DNA of 18,545 nucleotides from AC-69 sp046728055 (GCA_046728055.1 JBKPDU010000105.1:1-18545), one strand, 5' to 3'; shown: positions 1-7,043, counted from the stretch's first letter. Numbers and translations: made by a program. Notes: a model not told the origin generated them from the letters alone.

Positions 1-269
1 CTCGTGCGGCCTACCCGGGAGCTCGGGCGGGCCACCCTCGAACGCTCCCTGCTTGGCCTTGCTCCGGGTGGGGCTTGCCGAGCCGGACCGGTCACCCGGC
101 CCGCTGGTGAGCTCTTACCTCACCGTTTCACCCTTACCCCCGCGTGGGGGCGGTCTGCTCTCTGTTGCGCTTTCCGCGGGTCGCCCCGCCTGGGCGTTAC
201 CCAGCACCCTGCCCTTCGGAGTCCGGACTTTCCTCGAGCTCTCACCCGCGGCCGCCCGGCCGACTCCCC
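1..269 (-). ncRNA. rnpB: RNase P RNA, class A (3' end missing)
   Basis: Catalytic RNA of ribonuclease P, which trims the 5' leader of pre-tRNAs. On the minus strand the P4 segment GAGGAAAGTCCGGACTCC lies at about 219-236. It is followed by the GGAAAGCGC / CAGAGAGCAGACCGCC block at about 150-180 and the AAGGGTGAAACGGT / GGTAAGAGCTCACC block at about 107-138, all hallmarks of bacterial type A RNA. The GTAGGCCGC segment at about 5-15 is also typical. The 5' end is placed at 269 from a TATACT -10 box at 277-282. The conserved 3' part (ACAGAACCCGGCTTA region and the 3' strand of P1) is not in the window, so roughly the last 100 nt lie beyond base 1. Any protein reading here is spurious. Confidence 0.95.
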
Positions 270-276
270 ACGACTG

Positions 277-282
277 AGTATA
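277..282 (-). promoter_or_regulatory. -10 box of rnpB promoter
   Basis: TATACT on the minus strand, 7 nt before the predicted rnpB 5' end (a run of Gs from 269). It is a near-consensus -10 element in otherwise very GC-rich DNA. No convincing -35 hexamer is seen at 17-18 nt, which is common in actinobacteria. It lies in the 66-nt gap after the RNase HI gene, so rnpB probably has its own promoter. Confidence 0.6.
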
Positions 283-335
283 GGACCGACTCCCACGCGG
301 GCGCTGACGTTCGAGTTCCCCCTCGGAGACGGTCT

Positions 336-794
336 TCATTCACGCTCCTCCCACAACCGTGCCGCCCTCTCCGGCGCCGACCAGCCGGCGCCCTCCCCCG
401 TCAGCCATTCATCGACACCCCGGTTCGCCATGCGGTCCGGTTCCCTGTTCTCTTCCCTGAGAACGTGCTCAAAGCCGATCGTCGCGAAGCCCCTCGCCGC
501 CGCCCGAACCTCTGTGTGGAGACGTTGGAGGGTTGGGTTCTTCACCCGGAACCGTCCAGACAGCTGTTCGATCAGCAACTTGCTGTCCGAACGGAGCAGC
601 ACATCGGTGGCGCCAAGCTCCCGGGCCCGCTTGAGGCCCTCGAGGACCGCCGTGTACTCGGCGACGTTGTTGGTGGCGATGCCGATGCCTCGCGCGATGC
701 GGTCCACCACCCGTCCCCGTGGCGTGGTGATCACCACCCCGATACCGGCCGGGCCGGGGTTGCCCCGTGCAGCCCCGTCGCAGGAGACGATCAG
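336..794 (-). CDS. RNase HI-type ribonuclease, CTG start
   Basis: Cleaves the RNA strand of RNA-DNA hybrids, inferred from the RNase HI fold. With the start at 794 the protein is about 152 residues and carries all four catalytic acids in order: D6 in SCDGAARGNPG, E46 in NNVAEYTAV, D70 in LLRSDSKLL and D120 in REENREPDRMAN. No ATG, GTG or TTG precedes the first catalytic motif in this frame after the stop at 822-824. A GTG at 737 would delete D6 and the GNPG loop. The only sensible start is CTG at 794, which overlaps the TGA of the upstream gene (CTGA, 4 nt) and suggests translational coupling. It resembles the N-terminal half of mycobacterial Rv2228c, without the phosphatase half. The next gene downstream is rnpB. 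Confidence 0.88.
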   Translation of the reverse strand: MIVSCDGAARGNPGPAGIGVVITTPRGRVVDRIARGIGIATNNVAEYTAVLEGLKRARELGATDVLLRSDSKLLIEQLSGRFRVKNPTLQRLHTEVRAAARGFATIGFEHVLREENREPDRMANRGVDEWLTGEGAGWSAPERAARLWEERE

Positions 795-1501
795 GCGAAG
801 ACGACGATCCGGCGGCAGTACTCACACCTCTTCACGCCCTCGGTGCGCTTCAGGCGGTCGAGCTCCATCGCGGAGAGCTTCTCGTGGCATGCCTGACACA
901 CACCGTCGACCAACGCCGCCACGGCTACTCCTCGCTTCTGCTGCCGAAGATCCTCGTACAGCTCGAGCAGGTCGTCGTCGAACTCTGGCACCAGCTTCTG
1001 CCGGGCGGCTCGGTCCTCGGCAAGCTCCGACCCGATCGATTCGAACTCCCGGACGGCCTCGCCCCCCACCGCCTCGAGCCTGGCCCTTGCCTGCTGGACG
1101 GAGGCGGTGGCTTCCCCCGCCCGGGATTCGAGGTCGTCCCTGCGGACCATCTGCTCCAGGAGGTCGTCCTCCGACCTTGACCGGCGCTCCTTCAGCGAGG
1201 TGATCTCGTGCTGGAGTGCCTCCATCTCCTTGACGTTGGCGATGCTGCCGTCGTACAGCCGCTTCTCGTCGACCTCGGCCTTCCGCGTCATCGAATCGAT
1301 CTCTCGCTCCAGGCGCTGCTGCTCGCGAACCACGGCATCCACGCCGAGCCGCAGCTCCCCCAGGCGGGCCTCCTCGTCCTCCATCGCGGCTCGGGCGTCC
1401 GCCATCTCCTTACCTTCCTCGAGCTGGCGCTTCCGGGACTCCAACCGGTCGATCGCGCTGTCGAGCTCCTGGAGCTCCAGCAACCGATCCAGGCCGCGCA
1501 T
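791..1501 (-). CDS. Coiled-coil C4 zinc-ribbon protein (CT398/DUF164 family)
   Basis: A 236-residue protein. About residues 5-185 are highly charged heptad-like sequence (a long antiparallel coiled coil is expected). A C-terminal zinc ribbon follows, with C202xxC205 and C226xxC229. This is the CT398/Rv2229c architecture, a nucleic-acid- or secretion-associated family of uncertain function. In mycobacteria it lies directly upstream of an RNase H gene, as here. Its TGA at 791-793 overlaps the RNase HI start. No Shine-Dalgarno precedes the ATG. Instead TACGCT at 1509-1514 stands 7 nt before it, so the transcript is probably leaderless. The Nif3-like gene often found upstream is absent; a radical SAM gene is there instead. 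Confidence 0.9.
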   Translation of the reverse strand: MRGLDRLLELQELDSAIDRLESRKRQLEEGKEMADARAAMEDEEARLGELRLGVDAVVREQQRLEREIDSMTRKAEVDEKRLYDGSIANVKEMEALQHEITSLKERRSRSEDDLLEQMVRRDDLESRAGEATASVQQARARLEAVGGEAVREFESIGSELAEDRAARQKLVPEFDDDLLELYEDLRQQKRGVAVAALVDGVCQACHEKLSAMELDRLKRTEGVKRCEYCRRIVVFA

Positions 1502-1508
1502 GCAACGA

Positions 1509-1514
1509 AGCGTA
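1509..1514 (-). promoter_or_regulatory. -10 box, probable leaderless promoter of zinc-ribbon/RNase HI unit
   Basis: TACGCT (TANNNT) on the minus strand with exactly 7 nt to the ATG at 1501. Transcription would begin at or next to the A of the start codon. No ribosome binding site is present upstream, consistent with leaderless translation. Confidence 0.5.
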
Positions 1515-1559
1515 GCCCAGGACCGTGAGAACGAGCCCGGCGCCTCGGATTGGGACGGC

Positions 1560-3617
1560 TCAGGTCAGGGTGAGCTGCTCGGTTTGGGGGAAGTCGGGCG
1601 CCACCCGACGAGCCTCGTGCGGCGTCGCCCGGCCGATCCCGAACCGTTGGGCCAGGTCCTGCACCCGGTCACCCACCTCCTTCTGATAGGACGTGGGCGC
1701 GTACGCGCCCGTCCCGTACAGCTCCCGATATCGAGGCACGAGCTCGGGATGTCGTTCCGCCAGCCAGCCCATGAACCACTCTCGGGACCCACCCTTTCGC
1801 AGATGCAGCACGATGGGCACGATATGGGTTGCGCCGGCATCGGCGATGGCGCGAACCGTGTCGCGGATGGCTTCGTCGGTGTCGGATAGGAATGGGACGA
1901 TCGGCGCCATCAGCACCCCGCACGGAACCCCGGCGTCGTTCAGGGCCCGGACGGCTTCGAGCCGTCGCAGGGGGCTGGGCGTCCCTGGCTCGAGCAGCCG
2001 CCACAGCTCCGGGTCGACCGAGCCGACCGAGAAGTTGGTGGCGACCTCTGTGACGGCCGCCGATTCGACCAGCAGGTCCAGGTCGCGAAGGATCAGTGTC
2101 CCCTTGGTCAGGATGGAGAACGGGTTGGCAAAGTCGCGGAGGCCCTCGATGATCCCCCGCATCAGCCGGTATCGCCCCTCACCCCGCTGGTAGGTGTCGA
2201 CGTTGGTCCCCATGGCGATGTGTTCGCCCGACCACCTCGGCTGGGCCAGCTCCTTCCGAAGGAGCTCGGGTGCGTTCACCTTGACCACGATCCTGGTGTC
2301 GAAGTCACGACCGTAATCAAGGTCGAGGTAGGTGTGGGTCTTGCGAGCAAAGCAGTTGTGGCTCACGACGCCGTTCGCGACGAAGTCGCCCGTCCCGGTC
2401 GTGATGTCGAACATCGGAAGGTCGATCCCGAGCCGCTCGATCGAGGCGACGCCGAGCGGAGCGCTGCTCTTGAGCGCCTTCCCCGAGATATCTCGCTTCC
2501 GGGTGATCGCCGGATCGACTGCGTGAAAGAACCGCAGGACTTCACGAAGACCACCCCGAAGCCGAACGACCGTCAGCCCGTTCGACCGGGACGTTGCTTC
2601 GATTGTGGACGCGAACCCGAGTCGGCTCAATGCCGACAAGATCTGCGCGACGATCACGGGGTCGGTGTTGGATATCCGAAGGCTCCCGCTGTAGCTGCCT
2701 TCGGCGTCGAAGATGCCCGCGAGGAATCCCTTCGACCACTCCAGCGTGGGCTCAGTGGGCCACCCGATGAGCTCGCCGATCGCGGTCACCTTGGCGAGCG
2801 TCGACGTGCGAATGCCGTGCACGGGCCTGGAGCCGCCGACGGCCTCCTGGAACAGGAACTCCTTGGTGGGGATGCCACGATCGAGCAGATAGTCACGGGT
2901 CCGTCGAAGCGCCTCGATGTCGACGAGCGCGAGCCTGAAGCGGTGGACGTTCGCGTGAACGCGTCCCGCTCGAGCATACGCATACGAGTTCAGATGCCCG
3001 TCGCCGCGGATCATCCCGCACAGGTACCCGTCCCGATAGTCCGGGCCCTTGTCTGGCCCGCGCGCGAACTGCCCGGTGCCGATCAGTTTGTTGTTCCGTG
3101 TCAGATGAGGTCGTCGATCAGCGCCCTGTTCCGTTCCGATGACATGCTTCCACCCTCGGTCGCTGAGAAGTCGATGGTCACCGCTGGTGATGAGCTCGGT
3201 TCCGTCCTCCAACCTGATGCGATACGCCTGCTTCACGGTGGACCAGTGCGCCTTGACACCGGTCTTGACGTACCAGCGGTAGTTGCCGCTTCGGACGGTT
3301 CCGTAGACCTCGTCGCCGGGACGAACGTCGGCGAGAGGCTTGAGGCGGCCGTCCCCCATCAGGATCGGCGTGTCGCCGTCCAGGCAGTAGGCACAGGCGT
3401 GGCTGCATCCCCGATAGGGGTTGATGGTGAACCGGAAGGGCATGCGCGACGCCTCGGGGACTCGGTTGATGATCGACCGCGCGTGGACCTCGTAGAAGGT
3501 GATGCCGCGGAACCCCGGCGTGTCGAACGTCCGGACCACGGCGCCCTGCTCGAACAGGGGGGTGGTCAGTCGGTCGTCCGCCGGCCGGACATCGAGCCTC
3601 AGGTTGTCCCATCGCAT
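1560..3617 (-). CDS. Rv2578c-type radical SAM protein with in-frame intein
   Basis: A 685-residue precursor. Removing the intein (residues 78-421) leaves a 341-residue radical SAM protein related to Rv2578c and distantly to spore photoproduct lyase. The substrate is unknown. The N-extein ends in GC71-SHA-C75-AY and the C-extein begins with C422-FARKTHTYLDLD, so only splicing restores the SAM/[4Fe-4S] motif CxxxCxxC. Downstream barrel features include GTNVDTYQRGE, SILTKGTLILRDLDLL and NFSVGSVDPELWRLLEPGTP. The ATG at 3617 gives MRWDNLRL, the typical family N-terminus, with AAGG 6 nt upstream and TATCCT at 3628-3633 as a possible -10. It is divergent from the gene at 3753. Intein-bearing members of this family are, as far as I recall, already annotated in actinobacteria; the substrate and the effect of splicing are not known. 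Confidence 0.92.
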   Translation of the reverse strand: MRWDNLRLDVRPADDRLTTPLFEQGAVVRTFDTPGFRGITFYEVHARSIINRVPEASRMPFRFTINPYRGCSHACAYCLDGDTPILMGDGRLKPLADVRPGDEVYGTVRSGNYRWYVKTGVKAHWSTVKQAYRIRLEDGTELITSGDHRLLSDRGWKHVIGTEQGADRRPHLTRNNKLIGTGQFARGPDKGPDYRDGYLCGMIRGDGHLNSYAYARAGRVHANVHRFRLALVDIEALRRTRDYLLDRGIPTKEFLFQEAVGGSRPVHGIRTSTLAKVTAIGELIGWPTEPTLEWSKGFLAGIFDAEGSYSGSLRISNTDPVIVAQILSALSRLGFASTIEATSRSNGLTVVRLRGGLREVLRFFHAVDPAITRKRDISGKALKSSAPLGVASIERLGIDLPMFDITTGTGDFVANGVVSHNCFARKTHTYLDLDYGRDFDTRIVVKVNAPELLRKELAQPRWSGEHIAMGTNVDTYQRGEGRYRLMRGIIEGLRDFANPFSILTKGTLILRDLDLLVESAAVTEVATNFSVGSVDPELWRLLEPGTPSPLRRLEAVRALNDAGVPCGVLMAPIVPFLSDTDEAIRDTVRAIADAGATHIVPIVLHLRKGGSREWFMGWLAERHPELVPRYRELYGTGAYAPTSYQKEVGDRVQDLAQRFGIGRATPHEARRVAPDFPQTEQLTLT
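2355..3386 (-). mobile_element. Intein with LAGLIDADG homing endonuclease
   Basis: A protein-splicing element of 344 residues (C78-N421 of the host ORF). Block A begins CLDGDTPILMGDG with nucleophile C78. Block B is ITSGDHRLLSDRGW with H148. Block F/G is MFDITTGTGDFVANGVVSHN, ending in the penultimate H420 and N421, and the +1 residue is C422. Between the splicing blocks lie two LAGLIDADG helices, YLCGMIRGDGHL (about 198-209) and FLAGIFDAEGSY (298-309). They retain acidic residues D206 and D304/E306, so the endonuclease may be active and the element mobile. The +1 Cys is itself the third Fe-S cluster ligand of the host enzyme. All residues for standard class 1 splicing appear intact. Confidence 0.93.
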
Positions 3618-3716
3618 GGGACCTTCGAGGATAGATCACTCCTAGGCCGAAACACAAGCGAGTAATTCCAGCCCTGAAAGCCGACCCCGGCAGGCCGCAC
3701 CGAAGGCCCGCAACGA

Positions 3717-3722
3717 TAAACT
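3717..3722 (+). promoter_or_regulatory. Possible -10 box for the TIM-barrel gene
   Basis: TAAACT (within GATAAACT) stands 30 nt before the ATG at 3753, in the 135-bp divergent intergenic region 3618-3752. It fits a TANNNT -10 and would give a leader of about 24 nt. No clear -35 is seen. The rest of this gap holds the opposite-strand promoter of the radical SAM gene. Confidence 0.3.
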
Positions 3723-3752
3723 CGTTCAGCCCGTCTCATCTTCGAGCGACCC

Positions 3753-5033
3753 ATGCCGAATCCCTCCGACGCAAAGATGCGCGTGATCCGTACGATCGTG
3801 GCGGCGGCCCTGATCTTGGCCGCGATCGGCGGGATCCGGGCAGTGGCCAGGGACTCGGGAACCAGGCCGAGCGTCCTTGCCTACCGAGGTCTCGGAACCT
3901 GGGTGGACATCTACGACGATGCGCTGTGGAACGACCCCGCGGCGGCGGTCCAGGCGATGAGGGCGAACGGGATCCGGACGATCTACCTCCAGAGCTCGAA
4001 TTTCTCCCACGCCGACATCGTGTTTCCCGTCGAGTTCGGCGAGTTCATCGACGCTGCGCATGCGGCCCGCATGCGGGTGGTGGCCTGGTACCTTCCCTCA
4101 CTCGCGCACCTGAACGTCGACCTCCGGAAGTCCTTGGCGGCGATCCAGTATCGCTCGACATCTGGGAGCGGGGTCGACTCGTTCGCCCTCGACATCGAGT
4201 CCCGAGTGGTGACCGACCCGACCGTCCGAACGACCAGGCTCCTCGATCTGTCCCAGCGGATCCGCGAAGCCGTCGGTCCGGGCTATCCGCTCGGCGCGAT
4301 CACCCCGAATGCGGTGGGCCTTGCCAAGGCGAGCACTTTCTGGCCCGACTTCCCGTACGCGTCGCTGACGCAGTATTACAACGTGTTCATGCCCATGTGC
4401 TACTCGGGGGCCGTCGCGGAGGGAGGCAGGGCCGTCCACGACTACGCGGCGAGCTGCGCCGCACTGGTTCGCGCGGGGACCGGGGCTCCCACGGTCCGGA
4501 TCCACGAGATCGGTGGGGTCGCGGACAACTACGACGCGGCGGAGATCGAGGGGTTCGTGCATGCCGTCAGGGAGTACGGGCTGATGGGCGGCAGCCTGTA
4601 CGACTTCATGACTACGGACGATCCTGAGGCCTGGAGCCTTCTCAGAACCATTCCGGTCAACCCACGAGGGTCGCCCCCCCTTCCGCTTCCGATCGGCTCA
4701 TTGAACTCGCTGGGCAACATCCCCCGCGGCGATCGAACGCATCCGAAAGACGTCGTCTACCTCGCCACCGGCGGACCTGGGGCCTACAACGTCACGTACC
4801 AGGGGTTCGACCTCGGATCCGGGGAGGTCACGTTGTGGGTGAATTGGCAGCCGGTCAAGACCATCCGAACCGGCCCCGCTGGTTCGTGGACCCGGACCCG
4901 GACGATCACGATCGCCGACGGGCTCATGCCGGACAGCGGCTCGATCTATGTCGGCTTCACTGCCGCCGGCGATTACCCGAGTTGGAGCACCTGGGGGGTC
5001 CGGAGCGTCACCCTGTCGCCATCGACAGCGTGA
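3753..5033 (+). CDS. Exported TIM-barrel protein, putative glycoside hydrolase-like
   Basis: A 426-residue protein with an N-terminal membrane or signal segment (about residues 10-30, RVIRTIVAAALILAAIGG), so probably exported or membrane-tethered. Residues 45-300 look like a beta/alpha barrel. Strand-like motifs recur: LGTWVDIYD, GIRTIYLQS, MRVVAWYLPS, VDSFALDIES, LGAITPNA, VFMPMCYSG and GGSLYDFMTTDD. D147/E149 in FALDIES and D287-D290 are candidate acidic catalytic residues, by analogy with glycosidase-like barrels. After a proline-rich linker (304-313), residues 330-426 look like an all-beta sandwich (YNVTYQGFDL, VTLWVNWQPV, SIYVGFTAAG). I do not recognise the exact family or substrate. The start is not fixed by a ribosome site; ATG 3777 (M9) is also possible. 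Confidence 0.75.
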   Translation: MPNPSDAKMRVIRTIVAAALILAAIGGIRAVARDSGTRPSVLAYRGLGTWVDIYDDALWNDPAAAVQAMRANGIRTIYLQSSNFSHADIVFPVEFGEFIDAAHAARMRVVAWYLPSLAHLNVDLRKSLAAIQYRSTSGSGVDSFALDIESRVVTDPTVRTTRLLDLSQRIREAVGPGYPLGAITPNAVGLAKASTFWPDFPYASLTQYYNVFMPMCYSGAVAEGGRAVHDYAASCAALVRAGTGAPTVRIHEIGGVADNYDAAEIEGFVHAVREYGLMGGSLYDFMTTDDPEAWSLLRTIPVNPRGSPPLPLPIGSLNSLGNIPRGDRTHPKDVVYLATGGPGAYNVTYQGFDLGSGEVTLWVNWQPVKTIRTGPAGSWTRTRTITIADGLMPDSGSIYVGFTAAGDYPSWSTWGVRSVTLSPSTA

Positions 5034-5086
5034 GGCTCTTCCTCCAACCCGGGCGCACCCAACTCGCAAAGTCGGCGCTTTGGGAG

Positions 5087-5158
5087 TGGGCGCTGGTGGG
5101 CTCGAACCACCGTCCTCTGCCTTGTAAGGGCAGCGCTCTACCGCTGAGCTAAGCGCCC
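5087..5158 (-). tRNA. tRNA-Val (anticodon UAC)
   Basis: A complete 72-nt cloverleaf on the minus strand. The acceptor GGGCGCT pairs with AGCGCCC, the D arm is GCTC-AGCGGTA-GAGC, and the anticodon arm is CTGCC-CTTACAA-GGCAG with anticodon TAC (valine). The T arm is GGTGG-TTCGAAC-CCACC and the discriminator base is A. CCA is not encoded; the following bases are CTC. The first 10 nt of the tRNA overlap the end of the upstream zinc-ribbon gene, including its stop codon. Confidence 0.97.
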
Positions 5159-5454
5159 GAGAGCCACGCCCGCTCCACCGTCTTGCCGCGGACGTGGCCA
5201 CAGGCCCGGCACACCACCTGACCCAGCATCACCGAGAGCCTGCTGGCACCGCAGGCCTCGCATCGATCCAGCTGGACGGCCCAATCCGGCCGGTCCTCCT
5301 GGCAGCTCGGGCACACCAGCACCTGCTGTTCCCGAACGGCGGCGCGGACCCACTGTCGCTCCCGCTTGTCGGGATCGAACGTGGGTCGCCCGCACAGGAA
5401 GCACCTGGGTCGGGACGGAACGTCCACCATCCGGCTCGGGTCCGTCGAGCTCAC
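5149..5454 (-). CDS. Small double zinc-ribbon protein
   Basis: About 101 residues from the GTG at 5454, or 93 from the ATG at 5430. Counted from ATG 5430 it has four CxxC pairs: C10/C13, C40/C43, C57/C60 and C74/C77. These form two rubredoxin-like zinc ribbons, so it probably binds zinc and may bind nucleic acid or protein. No wider family is recognised. GTG 5454 is preferred because TATCCT at 5462-5467 lies exactly 7 nt upstream, the leaderless arrangement seen elsewhere in this window, and neither start has a Shine-Dalgarno. The final codons (..S-G-A-stop) run into the tRNA-Val gene, with the TAG at tRNA positions 8-10. tRNA maturation would therefore cut through this mRNA if the two are co-transcribed. 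Confidence 0.75.
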   Translation of the reverse strand: MSSTDPSRMVDVPSRPRCFLCGRPTFDPDKRERQWVRAAVREQQVLVCPSCQEDRPDWAVQLDRCEACGASRLSVMLGQVVCRACGHVRGKTVERAWLSGA

Positions 5455-5461
5455 GATCACA

Positions 5462-5467
5462 AGGATA
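5462..5467 (-). promoter_or_regulatory. -10 box, probable leaderless promoter of zinc-ribbon gene
   Basis: TATCCT on the minus strand, 7 nt before the GTG at 5454. No ribosome site is present, and the nearby CCTCC on this strand is the anti-SD orientation. It favours GTG 5454 over ATG 5430. Confidence 0.45.
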
Positions 5468-5539
5468 GCCAGCAGGAGGTGACCCAGCCGCGAGCTCCAT
5501 AGGATGTGGGAATCGCCGACGAACACGAGGAGGTGCGTG

Positions 5540-5995
5540 ATGGAGACAGACGGACACGGCACTGCACGCGTGGTGAGAGCCATCGAGGCGGCAGGCGATG
5601 TGACGCTCGATCGTGCGCTGGTCGGAATGGTGAGCGGGCGCGACGTCCACCTCACCATGGCCGGTGCCGGGCCGGTCATCGCGTCCGGCCAAGTGGCCAT
5701 CAACCAGGGCGGGTGCGGTCCGCTGATGACCGGTGGCGACGTCTCGATCCATCAGGGAGGCTCCGGGCCCATCATCGCCAAGGGGGACGTGTCCATCGAG
5801 CAGGGCGGCTGTCAGAGCGTCATCGCCGCGGGCGGCGCCACGCTCGGCCGCCAATCCTTCGTGGGCATGGTCCTGTCGCCTCGGATCGACGTGCAAGACG
5901 GCGCCAAGGTGCTCATGACCGTCCCGCAAGCCGCCGCGTTCGGCGCGGTTGCCGGGGTCGTGTTCGCCCTGCTGTTCAGGGCTCGGAGGCGCTGA
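5540..5995 (+). CDS. Tail-anchored beta-solenoid repeat protein
   Basis: 151 residues with four tandem 16-residue repeats at 36-99: VHLTMAGAGPVIASGQ, VAINQGGCGPLMTGGD, VSIHQGGSGPIIAKGD and VSIEQGGCQSVIAAGG. The alternating hydrophobic pattern and turn glycines suggest a short beta-solenoid, in the manner of polymer-forming bactofilin-like proteins. There is no signal peptide. A single C-terminal membrane helix (about 128-146) followed by RARRR implies a tail anchor with the repeat domain in the cytoplasm. I do not know a named family. The start is the ATG at 5540, preceded by a strong GAGGAGGTG ribosome site, which excludes ATG-like starts near 5504. It converges with the gene ending at 6032, which also carries solenoid-like repeats. 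Confidence 0.8.
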   Translation: METDGHGTARVVRAIEAAGDVTLDRALVGMVSGRDVHLTMAGAGPVIASGQVAINQGGCGPLMTGGDVSIHQGGSGPIIAKGDVSIEQGGCQSVIAAGGATLGRQSFVGMVLSPRIDVQDGAKVLMTVPQAAAFGAVAGVVFALLFRARRR

Positions 5996-6031
5996 GTAGC
6001 GGCGCCCCGCCAGGGCCGTTCGGGTCGGTCG

Positions 6032-6970
6032 TCACAGGCCGGCTTCCTCGGGGAAGCGCTCCACGGGCCATGCGGCGCGCCGTCCCCGATGCCTCCCTGG
6101 CTCGGATCTCGCCCTCCAGGTCGCGACGGCGGCCGCCCCCAGGCCGAACGCCGCCGCGAGGAAGAACGTCGCGCCGCTCACGAAGGGAATGAGACCGACG
6201 ACCCGGAGGGCGCCCCACCCAGCGAGGAACGCCACGAACTGGCGCTCGGGATTCGTCCACACCAGCCGGCCGAGCGCGTATCCGGCGAACCCGTACCCGG
6301 CGAACGCTGCCAGAGCGATCGCAAGGGCGATCGCCAGTCCCAGCGGCAGGGCCACGAGCGAGGCCAAGGCCACCACGACCAGGATGGGGATCCCCACGGT
6401 CAGCCCGGCACCCCAGGCCACCGTGAACCACGGGGCGGCACGAGCGGCGTCGAACACTGCTTCGACCGCTCTCGGCGTCAGGAACACGACGGCCAGGCCG
6501 AGAAGGAGCGTCGACACCGTTACGGCGAGCCACGTGCCGAACCGCCCGAACAGCGAGAGGGGCGCCCGCCACGTGAATGCGCCGTGCTCTCGGATCCGGC
6601 CGTCGACCACCGCACCCTCGGAGACCACGACCTCTCCCCGCGCGGTGACGTCGCCGCGCACATGGGCGCCCGGTCCGAGCCTCACCGAGCCATCGATCGC
6701 GATCACGCTGCCGCTGACCTGGCCGTGAACGGCGATCCCCCCGTCGAGCACGACGACGTCGCCGAGGGCCACCCCATCGATCCTGGCGCTCCCGTGCAGG
6801 ACGACGACCTCGTCAACCTCCCGACCCCGGACCACATCCACCGTCCCGGACAGGACGATCTGGTCCTCGGCTTCCCGGGTTTGGGCGGTTGCGCCCAGGG
6901 TCGCCGGACCGATCGCAAGGACCAGCACGACCAGCGTGAACGATGCGCGGGCCGGTGCCACGTCGAGCAT
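6032..6970 (-). CDS. Membrane protein with bactofilin-like N-terminal repeat domain
   Basis: 312 residues from ATG 6970. A signal-like segment (about 11-29, FTLVVLVLAIGPATLGATA) is followed by a repetitive beta region at 38-128 (IVLSGTVDVVRG, DEVVVLHGSARIDG, DVVVLDGGIAVHG, SVIAIDGSVRLG, VRGDVTARGEVVVSEG). This resembles the polymer-forming bactofilin-type solenoid. Residues 146-285 hold about four membrane helices. The solenoid is thus probably extracytoplasmic, anchored by a helical bundle, with a basic C-terminal tail. TAGGAT at 6969-6974 stands 7 nt before an in-frame GTG at 6961 and overlaps ATG 6970, so the true start may be GTG 6961. Function is unknown; a cell-envelope scaffold is an inference. 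Confidence 0.78.
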   Translation of the reverse strand: MLDVAPARASFTLVVLVLAIGPATLGATAQTREAEDQIVLSGTVDVVRGREVDEVVVLHGSARIDGVALGDVVVLDGGIAVHGQVSGSVIAIDGSVRLGPGAHVRGDVTARGEVVVSEGAVVDGRIREHGAFTWRAPLSLFGRFGTWLAVTVSTLLLGLAVVFLTPRAVEAVFDAARAAPWFTVAWGAGLTVGIPILVVVALASLVALPLGLAIALAIALAAFAGYGFAGYALGRLVWTNPERQFVAFLAGWGALRVVGLIPFVSGATFFLAAAFGLGAAAVATWRARSEPGRHRGRRAAWPVERFPEEAGL

Positions 6971-6974
6971 CCTA
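6969..6974 (-). promoter_or_regulatory. -10 box, probable leaderless promoter of bactofilin-like gene
   Basis: TAGGAT on the minus strand, 7 nt before GTG 6961. Because it overlaps the ATG at 6970, transcripts from it could not be read from that ATG. Confidence 0.4.
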
Positions 6975-7043
6975 TCGGCGGACCCGAATGTCGCTCGTCC
7001 GACACGACCGAACGGCCCACGAGAGCATGTCGCCGCATCGCCG

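Noticed and set aside
4..1203. Long plus-strand reading frame (399 codons) across rnpB and the RNase HI gene
   Set aside because: It lies over a clear RNase P RNA and antisense to two conserved proteins. Its composition (Arg/Pro/Ser-rich) is that of a GC-rich shadow frame.
2220..3665. Plus-strand open frame of 481 codons opposite the radical SAM gene
   Set aside because: Antisense to a protein with unmistakable radical SAM and intein motifs. No recognisable domain or ribosome site.
5504..5539. Upstream start for the beta-solenoid protein
   Set aside because: The GAGGAGGTG ribosome site at 5527-5535 is correctly spaced only for ATG 5540.
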